Positions 51,321 to 60,262 of a DNA stretch of 64,000 nt are shown one piece after another. Position 1 is the stretch's first letter; the number at the start of each line of letters is the position of its first letter. Made by a program: the position numbers and the translations under genes. Below the pieces are notes generated by a model. It was not told where the DNA came from, made no database searches, and was given only the letters and a program-made list of their open reading frames with translations. The stretch is from Martinezella multihospitum (GTDB lineage: Bacteria > Pseudomonadota > Alphaproteobacteria > Rhizobiales > Rhizobiaceae): NCBI RefSeq assembly GCF_900094585.1, contig NZ_FMAG01000004.1, positions 496,001 through 560,000 on the forward strand, written 5' to 3'.

Positions 51321-52830
51321 ACCTTTGACCGCAGCCGAATACAAGGCGATTGCCGCTGGCCTCGATTTGCCGACGAACGCCTTTATCGACGGCTCCTTCC
51401 GTCCGGCCAATTCCGGTAAAACGTTCGAGACGACCAATCCGGCGACCGGCGAACGCCTGGCTAACATTGCCGCCTGTGATGTCAGCGACGTCGATTACGC
51501 CGTACTCAAGGCAAGAGAGGCCTTCGAGGATGGCCGCTGGCGCCAGCTATCGCCGGGCGAGCGCAAGGCAACGCTCATCAAGTTCGCCCGGCTGCTCGAA
51601 GAGAACCGTCACGAGTTGGCGGTCATGGAAAGTCTCGATAGCGGCAAGCCGGTTCGCGAATGCCAGACCGTCGACGTGCCCGATACCATCCACACCCTTC
51701 GTTGGCACGCCGAGGCGATCGACAAGCTCTATGACAACACCAATCCGGTCGGCCCGAATGCGCTGGCGATGGTGGTGCGCGAGCCGATCGGCGTCGTCGG
51801 CTGCGTGCTGCCCTGGAATTTCCCGTTGCTGATGCTTGCGTGGAAGATCGGCCCGGCGCTGGCTGCCGGTTGCTCCGTCGTCGTCAAGCCTGCGCAGGAG
51901 ACGACGCTGACAACGCTGCGAGTTGCCGAACTTGCCTATGAAGCCGGCATCCCGGCCGGCGTCTTCAATGTCGTCACCGGCAGCGGCCGGGATGTCGGCG
52001 AACCGCTGGGCCTGCACATGGATGTCGACATGGTGGCCTTTACCGGCTCGACGCCGACCGGTCGCCGTTTCCTGCATTATTCCGCCGATTCCAACCTGAA
52101 GAAGGTCGTACTCGAATGCGGTGGCAAGAACCCGGCCGTGGTGCTGGAAGATGCCGAAGATCTCGATCTCGTCGCCGAGCAGATCGTCAACGGTGCCTTC
52201 TGGAACATGGGTGAAAACTGCAGCGCGAGTTCACGCCTCATCGTCCATGCCAAAATCAAGGACGAGCTGCTCAAGCGCATCGGTGCCTATATGCGCGAGT
52301 GGAAAACCGGTGATCCCCTTGATCCGGAAAACCGCGTCGGCGCACTGGTCAGCAAGAACCACTACGAGAAGGTCACATCCTTCCTCGACGACGTCAAAAG
52401 CGAGAAGCTGACGATCGCCCATGGCGGCGAAACGCATGGCGGCATCTTCGTCGAGCCGACGGTGGTTGACGGCGTTACCGCCGCCAGCCGGCTGTTCAAG
52501 GAGGAGATCTTCGGGCCGATCCTGTCGGTGACGACGTTCAACACGCTGGCCGAGGCCGTCGCACTTGCCAACGACACCAATTATGGCCTGACGGCATCGG
52601 TCTATACCGGCAGCCTGAAGAATGCGATCCGGCTGTCGCGCGATATCCGGGCCGGCCTCGTCACCGTCAATTGCTTCGGCGAAGGCGACGCGACGACACC
52701 GTTCGGCGGCTATAAGGAGTCGGGCTTCGGAGGACGCGACAAGTCGATCTTCGCGCACGACAATTATTGCGAATTGAAGACGATCTGGATCGATATCTCC
52801 GATCGCTCGGTGGACGAGACGATCCGATGA
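51313..52830 (+). CDS. Aldehyde dehydrogenase (candidate 2-oxoglutarate-semialdehyde dehydrogenase)
   Basis: A 505-residue ALDH overlapping the DapA-family gene by 8 bases. Motifs: LPWNFP (about 167), FTGSTPTG (about 245), general base Glu in LECGGKNPA (about 267), nucleophile Cys in NMGENCSASSR (about 301), and the GGYKESGFGGRD ending. It would oxidise the semialdehyde made by the preceding enzyme to a dicarboxylate with NAD(P). The assignment to 2-oxoglutarate semialdehyde rests on context. Confidence 0.88.
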   Translation: MHEPLTAAEYKAIAAGLDLPTNAFIDGSFRPANSGKTFETTNPATGERLANIAACDVSDVDYAVLKAREAFEDGRWRQLSPGERKATLIKFARLLEENRHELAVMESLDSGKPVRECQTVDVPDTIHTLRWHAEAIDKLYDNTNPVGPNALAMVVREPIGVVGCVLPWNFPLLMLAWKIGPALAAGCSVVVKPAQETTLTTLRVAELAYEAGIPAGVFNVVTGSGRDVGEPLGLHMDVDMVAFTGSTPTGRRFLHYSADSNLKKVVLECGGKNPAVVLEDAEDLDLVAEQIVNGAFWNMGENCSASSRLIVHAKIKDELLKRIGAYMREWKTGDPLDPENRVGALVSKNHYEKVTSFLDDVKSEKLTIAHGGETHGGIFVEPTVVDGVTAASRLFKEEIFGPILSVTTFNTLAEAVALANDTNYGLTASVYTGSLKNAIRLSRDIRAGLVTVNCFGEGDATTPFGGYKESGFGGRDKSIFAHDNYCELKTIWIDISDRSVDETIR

Positions 52831-54173
52831 TCACGACGTCCGTCAAGCGTTTGCCGGCAGAAAACGGCGCCTCGGGCTGGGAGGCGATCAGTCGACGTTC
52901 TCTCCCGGTCCGGAGCCTGGAAGGCAACGTGACCGCGGACTGGCTGATCATTGGTGCAGGCTTTGCCGGGCTCTCGGCGGCGCGCCGTCTTCTGCAGCTC
53001 CGGCCAGACGACAAAATCGTCGTGCTTGATGCAAGCGAAGTCGGCAAAGGCACATCGGGCCGCAATTCCGGCTTCATGATCGACGTCCCGCACAACCTTT
53101 CGTCGAGCGAATATTCGAGTGGCGGTCTGGACGCCACTCGCCTGGAGATGGCTCAGAACAGGGCTGCGATCGCCTTTGCCAAAGAAGCCGCGGACGAATA
53201 CGACATGTCGCCCGAGACTTTCGATCCTGCGGGCAAGATCAACGCTGCAGCGACTGCGCGTGGAATGAAGCTAAACATCAGCTTCGGCCAGTCCTTGAGG
53301 AGCGCCGGTGAGAAACATATGTTTTTCGACGCTCGCGAGATGCGGGAAATTACAGGTTCCGACTATTATCTCGGTGGCCTCTTCACACCAGGCGCCGTCC
53401 TGATCCAGCCGGCTGACTATGTTCGCGCATTTGCCGCAGGGCTGTCGCACAGGCTGGACATCTTCGAGCGCTCGCCCGTTACTTCCTTGACGCGCGAGAA
53501 TGGAACCTGGATCGCCGCCTCCACCCGAGGCAAGGTCACCGCTCCGAATGTTATCCTGGGTGTCAACGGTCACATCACGGACTTCGGCCACTTCGGCGGC
53601 CGTTTGATGCATATCTTTGCCTATGCCTCCATGACGGCTCCATTCCCAGCCGAAGACCTCGGCCGAAAGATTTCGGGACGGGATAAATGGGCTCTGCTTC
53701 CCGCCGATGCCATGGGCGCGACGGTGCGAAAGATCACCTCGGGCGGACAGTCGCGCATCGTCATTCGGACGAAATATACCTACGAGACGTCGATCACCGT
53801 TTCTGATCGGCGCATGGCCAAGATGGCCGAAGAGCACAGAAATTCGCTCGATGCGCGGTTTCCGGGGCTAAAGGACATCCCTTTCGAACACAGCTGGGCC
53901 GGGCGCCTTTGCCTCAGTCGGAACCATGTGCCGGCATTCGGCGCGCTTGACGAAGGGCTATACTCGGCATGCTGTGAAAATGGGCTCGGCACCGTCAAGA
54001 GCACATTGGCGGGCATCATGGCCGCCGAACTGGCAACCGGCACGAGCTCTCAGCATCTCGAACAATATATGGATCACGCCGCGCCATCCCGGTTGCCGCC
54101 GGAACCCTTCGCATGGCTCGGCATCAATTCGGTGATCCGTTTGCAGGAATTGCGCGCAGGCCGCGAGGGATGA
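52827..54173 (+). CDS. FAD-dependent oxidoreductase (DAO family)
   Basis: A 448-residue flavoprotein starting in an ATGA overlap with the aldehyde dehydrogenase gene. GAGFAG at about residue 42 and LDASEVGKGTSGRNSGFMID give the FAD site; the C-terminal contact is CCENGLGTVKSTLAG. In a hydroxyproline scheme it would play the role of HypO, oxidising the D-isomer (or betaine-derived amine) to the pyrroline. Other secondary amines are possible substrates. Confidence 0.87.
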   Translation: MITTSVKRLPAENGASGWEAISRRSLPVRSLEGNVTADWLIIGAGFAGLSAARRLLQLRPDDKIVVLDASEVGKGTSGRNSGFMIDVPHNLSSSEYSSGGLDATRLEMAQNRAAIAFAKEAADEYDMSPETFDPAGKINAAATARGMKLNISFGQSLRSAGEKHMFFDAREMREITGSDYYLGGLFTPGAVLIQPADYVRAFAAGLSHRLDIFERSPVTSLTRENGTWIAASTRGKVTAPNVILGVNGHITDFGHFGGRLMHIFAYASMTAPFPAEDLGRKISGRDKWALLPADAMGATVRKITSGGQSRIVIRTKYTYETSITVSDRRMAKMAEEHRNSLDARFPGLKDIPFEHSWAGRLCLSRNHVPAFGALDEGLYSACCENGLGTVKSTLAGIMAAELATGTSSQHLEQYMDHAAPSRLPPEPFAWLGINSVIRLQELRAGREG

Positions 54174-54252
54174 TCCGTCGCCGCGCAATATGAAGACTGA
54201 GCCGACCGCAGGTCTTCAATAAAATGGGAACGAAAACTAGGAGTTAAGAAAA

Positions 54253-55104
54253 ATGAAGACTTTGTGGAAGGCGCTTTGCGCAGCCGCGATGGTCGGAATG
54301 ACCGCATTTTCCGCCCATTCGGAAGAGAAGAGCATCACCGTGGGAACGATGTCGTGGGAAGACCTGACACCGATCACCGGGATTACCAAAAAGGTGCTGG
54401 AAGATGCCGGCTACACCGTGAAGGTCGTGCCGTTCTCCGAATGGGGCATCGCCTATGCAGCACTCAGCAAGGGTGACATCCAGATCCTCGCCTCTCAGAC
54501 CGATTACGTCGCGCAGGACTATTGGGACAAGAACAAGAAGCGTCTCGAGAAGATCTCGCCCGTTTCTCACGGCCTGTTCCAGGGCGTCGCCGTACCGAAA
54601 TACGTGCCGATCGACTCCATGGACCAGCTGAATGCCAATGCCGACAAATTCGGCGGCAAGATCGTCGGCATAGAGCCGGGCTCGGGCCTGATGCGCGATA
54701 CCGCCAACGCGGTCAAAGGCTATGACCTGAAACTGCAGCTCGTCGAGGGCAGCACCGCAGCCATGACGGCCGCCCTGAAGTCGGCTGTCGACCGGAAGGA
54801 ATGGATCGCCGTCACCATCTGGGAGCCGTCCTGGATGATGCAGAAATACGATGTGAAATTCCTCAAGGACCCCAAGGGTATCTTCCCGCCGCCGCAGAGC
54901 TACTACTGGATCGGCAAGAAAGGTTTCTCCGCCGATTATCCGCATGCTCGTGAAGTCATTGCCAGCGTCTACGTGCCGCTTGCCGACATCACCGCCATCA
55001 ACAGCGCTGTGAATGACGGCAAGACGATGGACGATGCCGTCAAGGACTGGACCACCAGCCACGCCGACCTCCTGAAGCGGTGGGAGAATATCAAGAGCGA
55101 ATGA
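54253..55104 (+). CDS. Glycine-betaine/quaternary-amine ABC transporter, binding protein (OpuAC/ProX family)
   Basis: A 283-residue periplasmic protein with a cleavable signal (ending FSAHSEE); AGGAG lies nine bases before the ATG. It has the OpuAC domain with several tryptophans at positions suited to a cation-pi cage (Trp35, Trp64, Trp91 and WEPSW near 197-201). Such cages bind quaternary ammonium ligands such as glycine betaine, choline or proline betaine. Transcribed with the preceding catabolic genes after an 79-base gap, so the ligand is probably catabolised, not just stored. Confidence 0.92.
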   Translation: MKTLWKALCAAAMVGMTAFSAHSEEKSITVGTMSWEDLTPITGITKKVLEDAGYTVKVVPFSEWGIAYAALSKGDIQILASQTDYVAQDYWDKNKKRLEKISPVSHGLFQGVAVPKYVPIDSMDQLNANADKFGGKIVGIEPGSGLMRDTANAVKGYDLKLQLVEGSTAAMTAALKSAVDRKEWIAVTIWEPSWMMQKYDVKFLKDPKGIFPPPQSYYWIGKKGFSADYPHAREVIASVYVPLADITAINSAVNDGKTMDDAVKDWTTSHADLLKRWENIKSE

Positions 55105-55112
55105 TCCCGACG

Positions 55113-55137
55113 GCGGGCCGCCGTCAGGGCGGCCCGC
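55113..55137 (+). other. Perfect GC hairpin after binding-protein gene
   Basis: GCGGGCCGCC, 5-base loop, exact complement. There is no T-run. It lies between the binding protein and the ATPase gene, and probably sets a higher level of binding protein. Confidence 0.6.
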
Positions 55138-55191
55138 ATCCCTCAACGAAGACGAACAGGCCGGCAATGGACCGGCCGCGCGGGGAAGAAA

Positions 55192-56283
55192 ATGAACACT
55201 GTCATGGATAACACCGGCGAAGTCCTGGTCGATTGCCAGAACGTCTGGAAGATTTTCGGTGCGCGTGCGACCGCTGCCGTGAAGGCCGTTTCCGAGCGTG
55301 GCCTTTCCAAGAAGCAGGTGCTTCAGGAGTTCAACTGTGTCGTCGGTGTCTCCGATGCCCACCTCCAGGTCCGTCGCGGCGAGATTTTCTGCATCATGGG
55401 CCTCTCGGGAAGCGGAAAATCCACTCTGGTCCGCCTTCTCAACCGCCTTATCGAACCGAGTCTCGGCAGGATCACGATCAAGGGCAAGGAAATCGCCAGG
55501 CTGAATGCGGCCGAACTGCGCGATATGCGCGCCCGCAATATCGGCATGGTATTCCAGAGTGTGGCGCTGCTTCCAAATCGCACCGTTCTCGAGAATGCCG
55601 CCTTCGGATTGGAGGTCCGCGGCGTTGCGAAGGACGAGCGCAACGCGACCGCCCGCGCAGCACTCGACAAGGTCGGCCTCTCCGACTGGACCTCCAGATA
55701 CCTCTCGGAGCTATCGGGCGGGATGCAGCAGCGCGTCGGCCTGGCCCGAGCTCTGGCGGCCGATCCCGAGATCATCCTCATGGACGAGCCGTTCAGCGCG
55801 CTTGACCCCCTTATTCGCCGCCAGCTGCAGGATGAGTTCCGGGAGCTGACGAAGTCGCTCGGCAAATCCGCAGTCTTCATCACGCATGATCTCGAAGAAG
55901 CCATCCGCATCGGTGACCGGATCGCCATCATGAAGGACGGCGTCATCGTTCAGGTAGGAACCGCAGAAGAGATCGTGACGAAGCCTGCCGACGACTATGT
56001 CGCCGACTTCGTCGCGGGCATATCAAGGATTCATCTCGTCAAGGCCCATTCGGTCATGCAGTCGATCGCGGAATACCGGAGCCTGCAGCCGCAGCATGAC
56101 GTAGATGCGCTGCTGAAGACCTCTCCGGAAGCGGATATCGGCGAGCTCATAGACCTTACGATGAAGTCGGATCGCGATGCTGTGGCGGTGGTCGACAATG
56201 GTTCCATTGTCGGTGTCGTCACCACGCGCGGATTGCTTCGCGGCGTCGCCGGTTCCCCGGCGCAACAGCAAATGCCGGCGTAG
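55192..56283 (+). CDS. Betaine-type ABC transporter ATPase (ProV/OpuAA family)
   Basis: A 363-residue ATPase. Walker A is GLSGSGKST (about 68-76), signature LSGGMQQRVGLARA (about 178), Walker B IILMDEPFSALDP (about 200). The N-terminal extension (FGARATAAVKAVSERGLSKKQVLQEFNCVVGV) is typical of ProV. The C-terminal ~80 residues resemble one CBS module, the usual ionic-strength sensor, but the copy here is short, so regulation may differ. It is followed by two permease genes. Confidence 0.92.
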   Translation: MNTVMDNTGEVLVDCQNVWKIFGARATAAVKAVSERGLSKKQVLQEFNCVVGVSDAHLQVRRGEIFCIMGLSGSGKSTLVRLLNRLIEPSLGRITIKGKEIARLNAAELRDMRARNIGMVFQSVALLPNRTVLENAAFGLEVRGVAKDERNATARAALDKVGLSDWTSRYLSELSGGMQQRVGLARALAADPEIILMDEPFSALDPLIRRQLQDEFRELTKSLGKSAVFITHDLEEAIRIGDRIAIMKDGVIVQVGTAEEIVTKPADDYVADFVAGISRIHLVKAHSVMQSIAEYRSLQPQHDVDALLKTSPEADIGELIDLTMKSDRDAVAVVDNGSIVGVVTTRGLLRGVAGSPAQQQMPA

Positions 56284-56297
56284 AAGGACATAGGAAA

Positions 56298-57146
56298 ATG
56301 GACATCTCGGTCATTGCGGATACCTTCGATGCCTGGACCGATGACGCGCTAGGCTGGATCAGCGACAACGGCGACTGGCTGTTCACTCCCTTGAGGGCGA
56401 TCCTGGAGGGAACCTATAATGGCGTCCTCTGGCTGCTTCATTTGGCGCCCTTCTACGTCATCGTGGTCATCGTAGCACTTCTCGCGTGGCGCCTGATCAG
56501 CGCTTTGTCCGCCATACTGGCGGGACTGGGCCTGTTCTTCTGCGCAGTCATGGGATTGTGGAACGAAACCATGAGCACGCTTGCCCTCGTCACCACCGCC
56601 ACCATACTCGCACTTGCCATCGGAATTCCGATCGGTATCGCCGCGGGCTTCATACGGTGGTTCGACAGGGCTCTGGAGCCGGTCCTCGACCTCATTCAGA
56701 CATTGCCGCCATATATCTACCTTCTGCCGGCGATTGCCCTTCTTGGCTTCGGCCCCGCGACCGCGCTCGTTGCGACCTTCATCGTGGCGATGCCGCCCGC
56801 CATCCGCCTGACCTCGCTCGGTATCCGCATGACGCCGCCAGCCTTTATAGAATTAGGACAGGCGAGCGGCCTGACGCCATGGCAAATGTTCACGAAGATC
56901 AGGCTGCCATTTGCCATCCCAAGTGTCCTGGCGGGCATCAACCAGAGCCTGATGATGGCATTCGGCATGGTTGTGATCGCAGGCATCGTCGGCTCCGGCG
57001 GCCTCGGCGAAACCATCTACAGCGCTGTGCGCACGCTCGACATGGCGACGTCTATCAACGCCGCAATCGCAATCGTCATCCTGACGATGGTACTCGACAG
57101 ATTGACGCAGAGCGCGGCCGGCCGCGCCAAGGCAGGTGCAAGATGA
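56298..57146 (+). CDS. Betaine-type ABC transporter permease (ProW/OpuAB family)
   Basis: A 282-residue permease. An amphipathic N-terminus (about 1-45) is followed by two helices and then the five-helix BPD core. Coupling loop: IELGQASGLTPWQMFTKIRLPFA (about 190-212). The LIQTLPPYIYLLP segment is characteristic of ProW. Overlaps the next permease in ATGA. Having two different ProW-type permeases is notable and suggests a heterodimer. Confidence 0.92.
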   Translation: MDISVIADTFDAWTDDALGWISDNGDWLFTPLRAILEGTYNGVLWLLHLAPFYVIVVIVALLAWRLISALSAILAGLGLFFCAVMGLWNETMSTLALVTTATILALAIGIPIGIAAGFIRWFDRALEPVLDLIQTLPPYIYLLPAIALLGFGPATALVATFIVAMPPAIRLTSLGIRMTPPAFIELGQASGLTPWQMFTKIRLPFAIPSVLAGINQSLMMAFGMVVIAGIVGSGGLGETIYSAVRTLDMATSINAAIAIVILTMVLDRLTQSAAGRAKAGAR

Positions 57147-58000
57147 ACCTCGATCTTCTCCGGTTTTCGCCCGGTACCTATCTGGCCCCCATTGTCGATT
57201 GGCTGAACACCAACTTTCATCCCGTCTTCGAAGGCATCACCTGGCTTATCGAAGCGGTGCTTGGTGGGATCGAATCGGCGCTTCTTTACCTGCCGCCCTA
57301 TGCGGTGATTGCCATAGCCGTGCTTTTTGCAGCCTTTGTCATCAATATCAGAGTTGCGGCGGTGACGGCCGTCGCTCTCACCTTCTGTCTGCTCACCGGC
57401 TTCTGGGCTGCATCCATGCAGACCCTGGCTCTGGTAACGGTCGCAGTCGCCATCTCCGTCTCGATCGCCTTCCCGCTCGGCATTCTTGCGTCACGCTACA
57501 AGACCTTCGAGAAGGTTGTAAGGCCGTTGCTCGACATCATGCAGACCGTTCCGCCCTGGGTCTATCTCATACCGGCCGTCATGATCTTCAGTCTCGGCCG
57601 TGTTCCGGCGATCATCGCAACGATCGTCTATGGCGTGCCGCCGATGCTGCGTCTGACGACGCTGGCGTTCAACCAGGTGCCGAAAGACCTTCTCGAGCTT
57701 GGACAAGCCACAGGCGCGCCGCCGCGCTCGATCCTCTTCAAGATCGAGATTCCCTCCGCAATGCCTACCCTGCTCGTTGGCCTCAACCAGTGCATTCTTC
57801 TTTCGCTGGCCATGGTCGTGCTTGCCGGGCTCGTTGGAGCCGGCGGGCTTGGAGCCGAGGTGACGCGGGGCCTGACCCGGATGGAAATGGGACTTGGGCT
57901 GCGGGCCGGCCTTGCGATCGTCGCCATAGCCATCCTGCTCGACAGGTTGTCAAAGGGCGCGTTGCAGGATCACGCCCGGTCATCGGCAAAGCACGGCTAG
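57143..58000 (+). CDS. Betaine-type ABC transporter permease, second (ProW/OpuAB family)
   Basis: A 285-residue permease, homologous to but clearly different from the one before it (LLDIMQTVPPWVYLIPAVMIF; coupling loop LLELGQATGAPPRSILFKIEIPSA). The start at 57143 is in an ATGA overlap; a longer frame back to 56486 is the shadow of the first permease. The two likely form a heterodimeric channel. A repeat element begins right at its stop codon. Confidence 0.92.
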   Translation: MNLDLLRFSPGTYLAPIVDWLNTNFHPVFEGITWLIEAVLGGIESALLYLPPYAVIAIAVLFAAFVINIRVAAVTAVALTFCLLTGFWAASMQTLALVTVAVAISVSIAFPLGILASRYKTFEKVVRPLLDIMQTVPPWVYLIPAVMIFSLGRVPAIIATIVYGVPPMLRLTTLAFNQVPKDLLELGQATGAPPRSILFKIEIPSAMPTLLVGLNQCILLSLAMVVLAGLVGAGGLGAEVTRGLTRMEMGLGLRAGLAIVAIAILLDRLSKGALQDHARSSAKHG

Positions 58001-58100
58001 AGCGGCTCAGCTTTTCGCGGAATCTCTGAAACGCTCTAGCTCATTGTTTTCATGCAATTCCGGACGGAAAGCCGCTGCGCACTTTTCCTGGAATTGCTCT
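57997..58100. repeat. RIME-like intergenic repeat with two palindromes
   Basis: A block of about 104 bases. Palindrome 1 has arms CTAGAGCG and CGCTCTAG (57997-58038); palindrome 2 has arms GCAATTCC and GGAATTGC (58054-58096). Size and arrangement fit the Rhizobium-specific intergenic mosaic element RIME1 as I remember it (about 108 bases, two large palindromes). It begins inside the permease stop codon and splits the permease and racemase genes. Confidence 0.7.
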
Positions 58101-58118
58101 AAGCGGAAAGATCATCGA

Positions 58119-59117
58119 ATGCGCCACAGTTTCTTCTGCATCGATTCCCACACCTGCGGCAATCCGGTACGGCTTGTCGCAGGCGGCGGCCCCTTGCTCC
58201 CACATCTTCCGATCGCCGAGCGGCGCGAAATCTTCGTCCGCGATCATGATTGGATCCGCAAGGCTCTGATGTTCGAACCGCGCGGACATGACATCATGTC
58301 CGGCGCCATCATCTATCCCGCCTATCGTGAAGACTGCGACCTTGCCGTGATCTTCATCGAGGTCAGCGGATGCCTGCCCATGTGCGGAGCCGGCACAATC
58401 GGTCTGGTAACGGCGGCAATCGAAGAAGGCCTCGTCACGCCACGCATTCCCGGCAAACTGTCCATCGAGACGCCGGCGGGCCGCGTGGATATCGACTATG
58501 ACAAGCCGGGCGAATTCGTCGAGGCCGTCCGCATGTTCAATGTCGCAAGCTACCTGCATGCGGCCGATGTCGAAGTCGATTTGCCGGGGCTCGGCGCCCT
58601 GACGATCGACGTCGCCTATGGCGGCAACTATTACGCCGTCGTCGAACCGCAAAGAAACTGGCCTGGATTGGACGGCATGTCGAGTGATGACATCGTCGAC
58701 ATCAGCAGGAAGCTGCGCGATGCCCTCGAGCCGATCTGCAATCCGGTTCATCCCGAGGATGAAAGGATAAGAGGCGTCCACCACGCCCTATGGTGCGACG
58801 CGCCGACAAGCGACAAAGCCGATGGGCGGGGCGCGGTTTTCTATGGCGACAAGGCGATAGATCGCTCCCCCGGCGGCACCGGCACCTCCGCCCGCCTTGC
58901 TCAACTGCATGGCAAGGGCCGACTGAAGGTCGGCGACACCTTTCGTCAGGAGAGCCTGATCGGCACGATATTCGAAGGATGTATCGAGTCGGAGGTTGAA
59001 GTCGGAGATTTCAGGGGTATCAGGCCGAGCGTCGAGGGCTGGGCGCGGATCATCGGCCACAACACGATCTTCGTCGACGATCGAGATCCTTTGGCCTATG
59101 GTTTCCAGATCAAATAG
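58119..59117 (+). CDS. Proline racemase family protein (4-hydroxyproline epimerase-like) with altered active site
   Basis: A 332-residue protein closely following PrpA/4-hydroxyproline 2-epimerases in sequence (SFFCIDSHTCGNPVRLVAGGGP start, MFEPRGHDIMSGAI, GDKAIDRSP, DDRDPLAYGF end). The first catalytic Cys (Cys89) is kept, but the following MCGHG is MCGAG (Ala91). The second catalytic position, SPCGTG in epimerases, is SPGGTG (Gly252). A two-base epimerisation is therefore unlikely. Characterised relatives with Cys/Thr are trans-3-hydroxyproline dehydratases; Cys/Gly is of unknown activity to me. GGAAAG precedes the ATG. Downstream of the betaine-type transporter. Confidence 0.88.
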   Translation: MRHSFFCIDSHTCGNPVRLVAGGGPLLPHLPIAERREIFVRDHDWIRKALMFEPRGHDIMSGAIIYPAYREDCDLAVIFIEVSGCLPMCGAGTIGLVTAAIEEGLVTPRIPGKLSIETPAGRVDIDYDKPGEFVEAVRMFNVASYLHAADVEVDLPGLGALTIDVAYGGNYYAVVEPQRNWPGLDGMSSDDIVDISRKLRDALEPICNPVHPEDERIRGVHHALWCDAPTSDKADGRGAVFYGDKAIDRSPGGTGTSARLAQLHGKGRLKVGDTFRQESLIGTIFEGCIESEVEVGDFRGIRPSVEGWARIIGHNTIFVDDRDPLAYGFQIK

Positions 59118-59143
59118 AAGAGGTCGGTCCCGCGAGGCATTGC

Positions 59144-60130
59144 ATGAAATCCGTCAAACAAGAAGCTAAGCACGATCCCTTGAAGGTCGGGTTCATCCTC
59201 GCACGATCATTTACGCTTTCCGCCTTCGCTCTGTTCGTCGATACGCTGAGATTGGCGAGCGACGAGGCCGACAAATCGGGCAGAGTGCTAGCCGACTGGC
59301 AGGTCTTGGGTAGTACCCGGCATCTCATCACATCGAGCTGCGGTGTTCAGGTGGCACCGACATCGGACTTTATCGACCCAAAGGAATTCCACTACATTGT
59401 CGTCGTCGGCGGACTTTTGAATGCCGACATCACGATCGATCAACAGACTTCCGATTATCTGAAGAAGGCTGCGGCTCAGAAGATCCCGCTGATCGGGGTT
59501 TGCACCGGCACGTTCATCTTGGCACGCCTTGGCTTGATGAAGACACACCAGACCTGCGTCAGCTGGCTGCATTACCAGGCCTACCGGGAGCAATTCCCCG
59601 AAAACCCCGTTCGCTCCGATCGCCTGTTCAATCTCGACCGGAGCCGCGGATCATGCGCTGGTGGAAGCAGCGCTGCCGACATGGCGGCCTTTCTTGTCAG
59701 ACGGCACATCAGCCGAGATGCCGAACGAAATGCGCTGGAAGTGCTGCAGATCGAGCGCGCCCGATCCGGGCTGGATATTCAGCCGCGCAAGCCGCTCGCG
59801 ATCGAATGCCAGGATCCACGCCTGAAAGCCGTGCTGATTACCATGGAGAGCCATATCGAGGACGTGGTGCCGACCGAAGATCTTGCTGCATCGGTCGGGC
59901 TGTCCCGGCGGCAGCTCGAACGTCTGTTTACCGAGGAAATGAAAACCTCTCCCGGAGCCGTCTACACCCGCATTCGCATGGAACGTGCCAAGCAGCTCGT
60001 TCTCCAGACAGAGGCGCCGCTCATTGAAATCGCACTGGAGGTCGGCTTCGACAGCGCCTCCCATTTTGCAAGACTCTTTCGCCGGCTCTACGGACAATCT
60101 CCCACGGAGTTGCGGCGCGCACATGCCTGA
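59144..60130 (+). CDS. GlxA-type AraC-family regulator (DJ-1/PfpI plus HTH)
   Basis: A 328-residue regulator. Residues about 12-190 are a class I glutamine-amidotransferase-like (DJ-1/PfpI) domain with a cysteine at the usual nucleophile-elbow position (GVCTGTFILARLGLM). Residues about 220-325 are the AraC helix-turn-helix pair (EDLAASVGLSRRQLERLFTEEM, LIEIALEVGFDSASHFARLFRRLYG). GlxA-type regulators such as GbdR and CdhR control betaine and carnitine catabolism in pseudomonads, which fits a betaine-type transporter operon. It ends the operon 26 bases after the racemase homologue. Confidence 0.91.
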   Translation: MKSVKQEAKHDPLKVGFILARSFTLSAFALFVDTLRLASDEADKSGRVLADWQVLGSTRHLITSSCGVQVAPTSDFIDPKEFHYIVVVGGLLNADITIDQQTSDYLKKAAAQKIPLIGVCTGTFILARLGLMKTHQTCVSWLHYQAYREQFPENPVRSDRLFNLDRSRGSCAGGSSAADMAAFLVRRHISRDAERNALEVLQIERARSGLDIQPRKPLAIECQDPRLKAVLITMESHIEDVVPTEDLAASVGLSRRQLERLFTEEMKTSPGAVYTRIRMERAKQLVLQTEAPLIEIALEVGFDSASHFARLFRRLYGQSPTELRRAHA

Positions 60131-60262
60131 AGCTGCGGTGGGGATCTGATGTGGCAATGACCGCCAGCTTCGCCAACGGCCCCCGATGGAGGACGAGCCG
60201 GGGTCCGACAGGTGGCCTCTTGGCGACACGGCGCGCATATGCGGATCATGCGCGCAGCGGCA

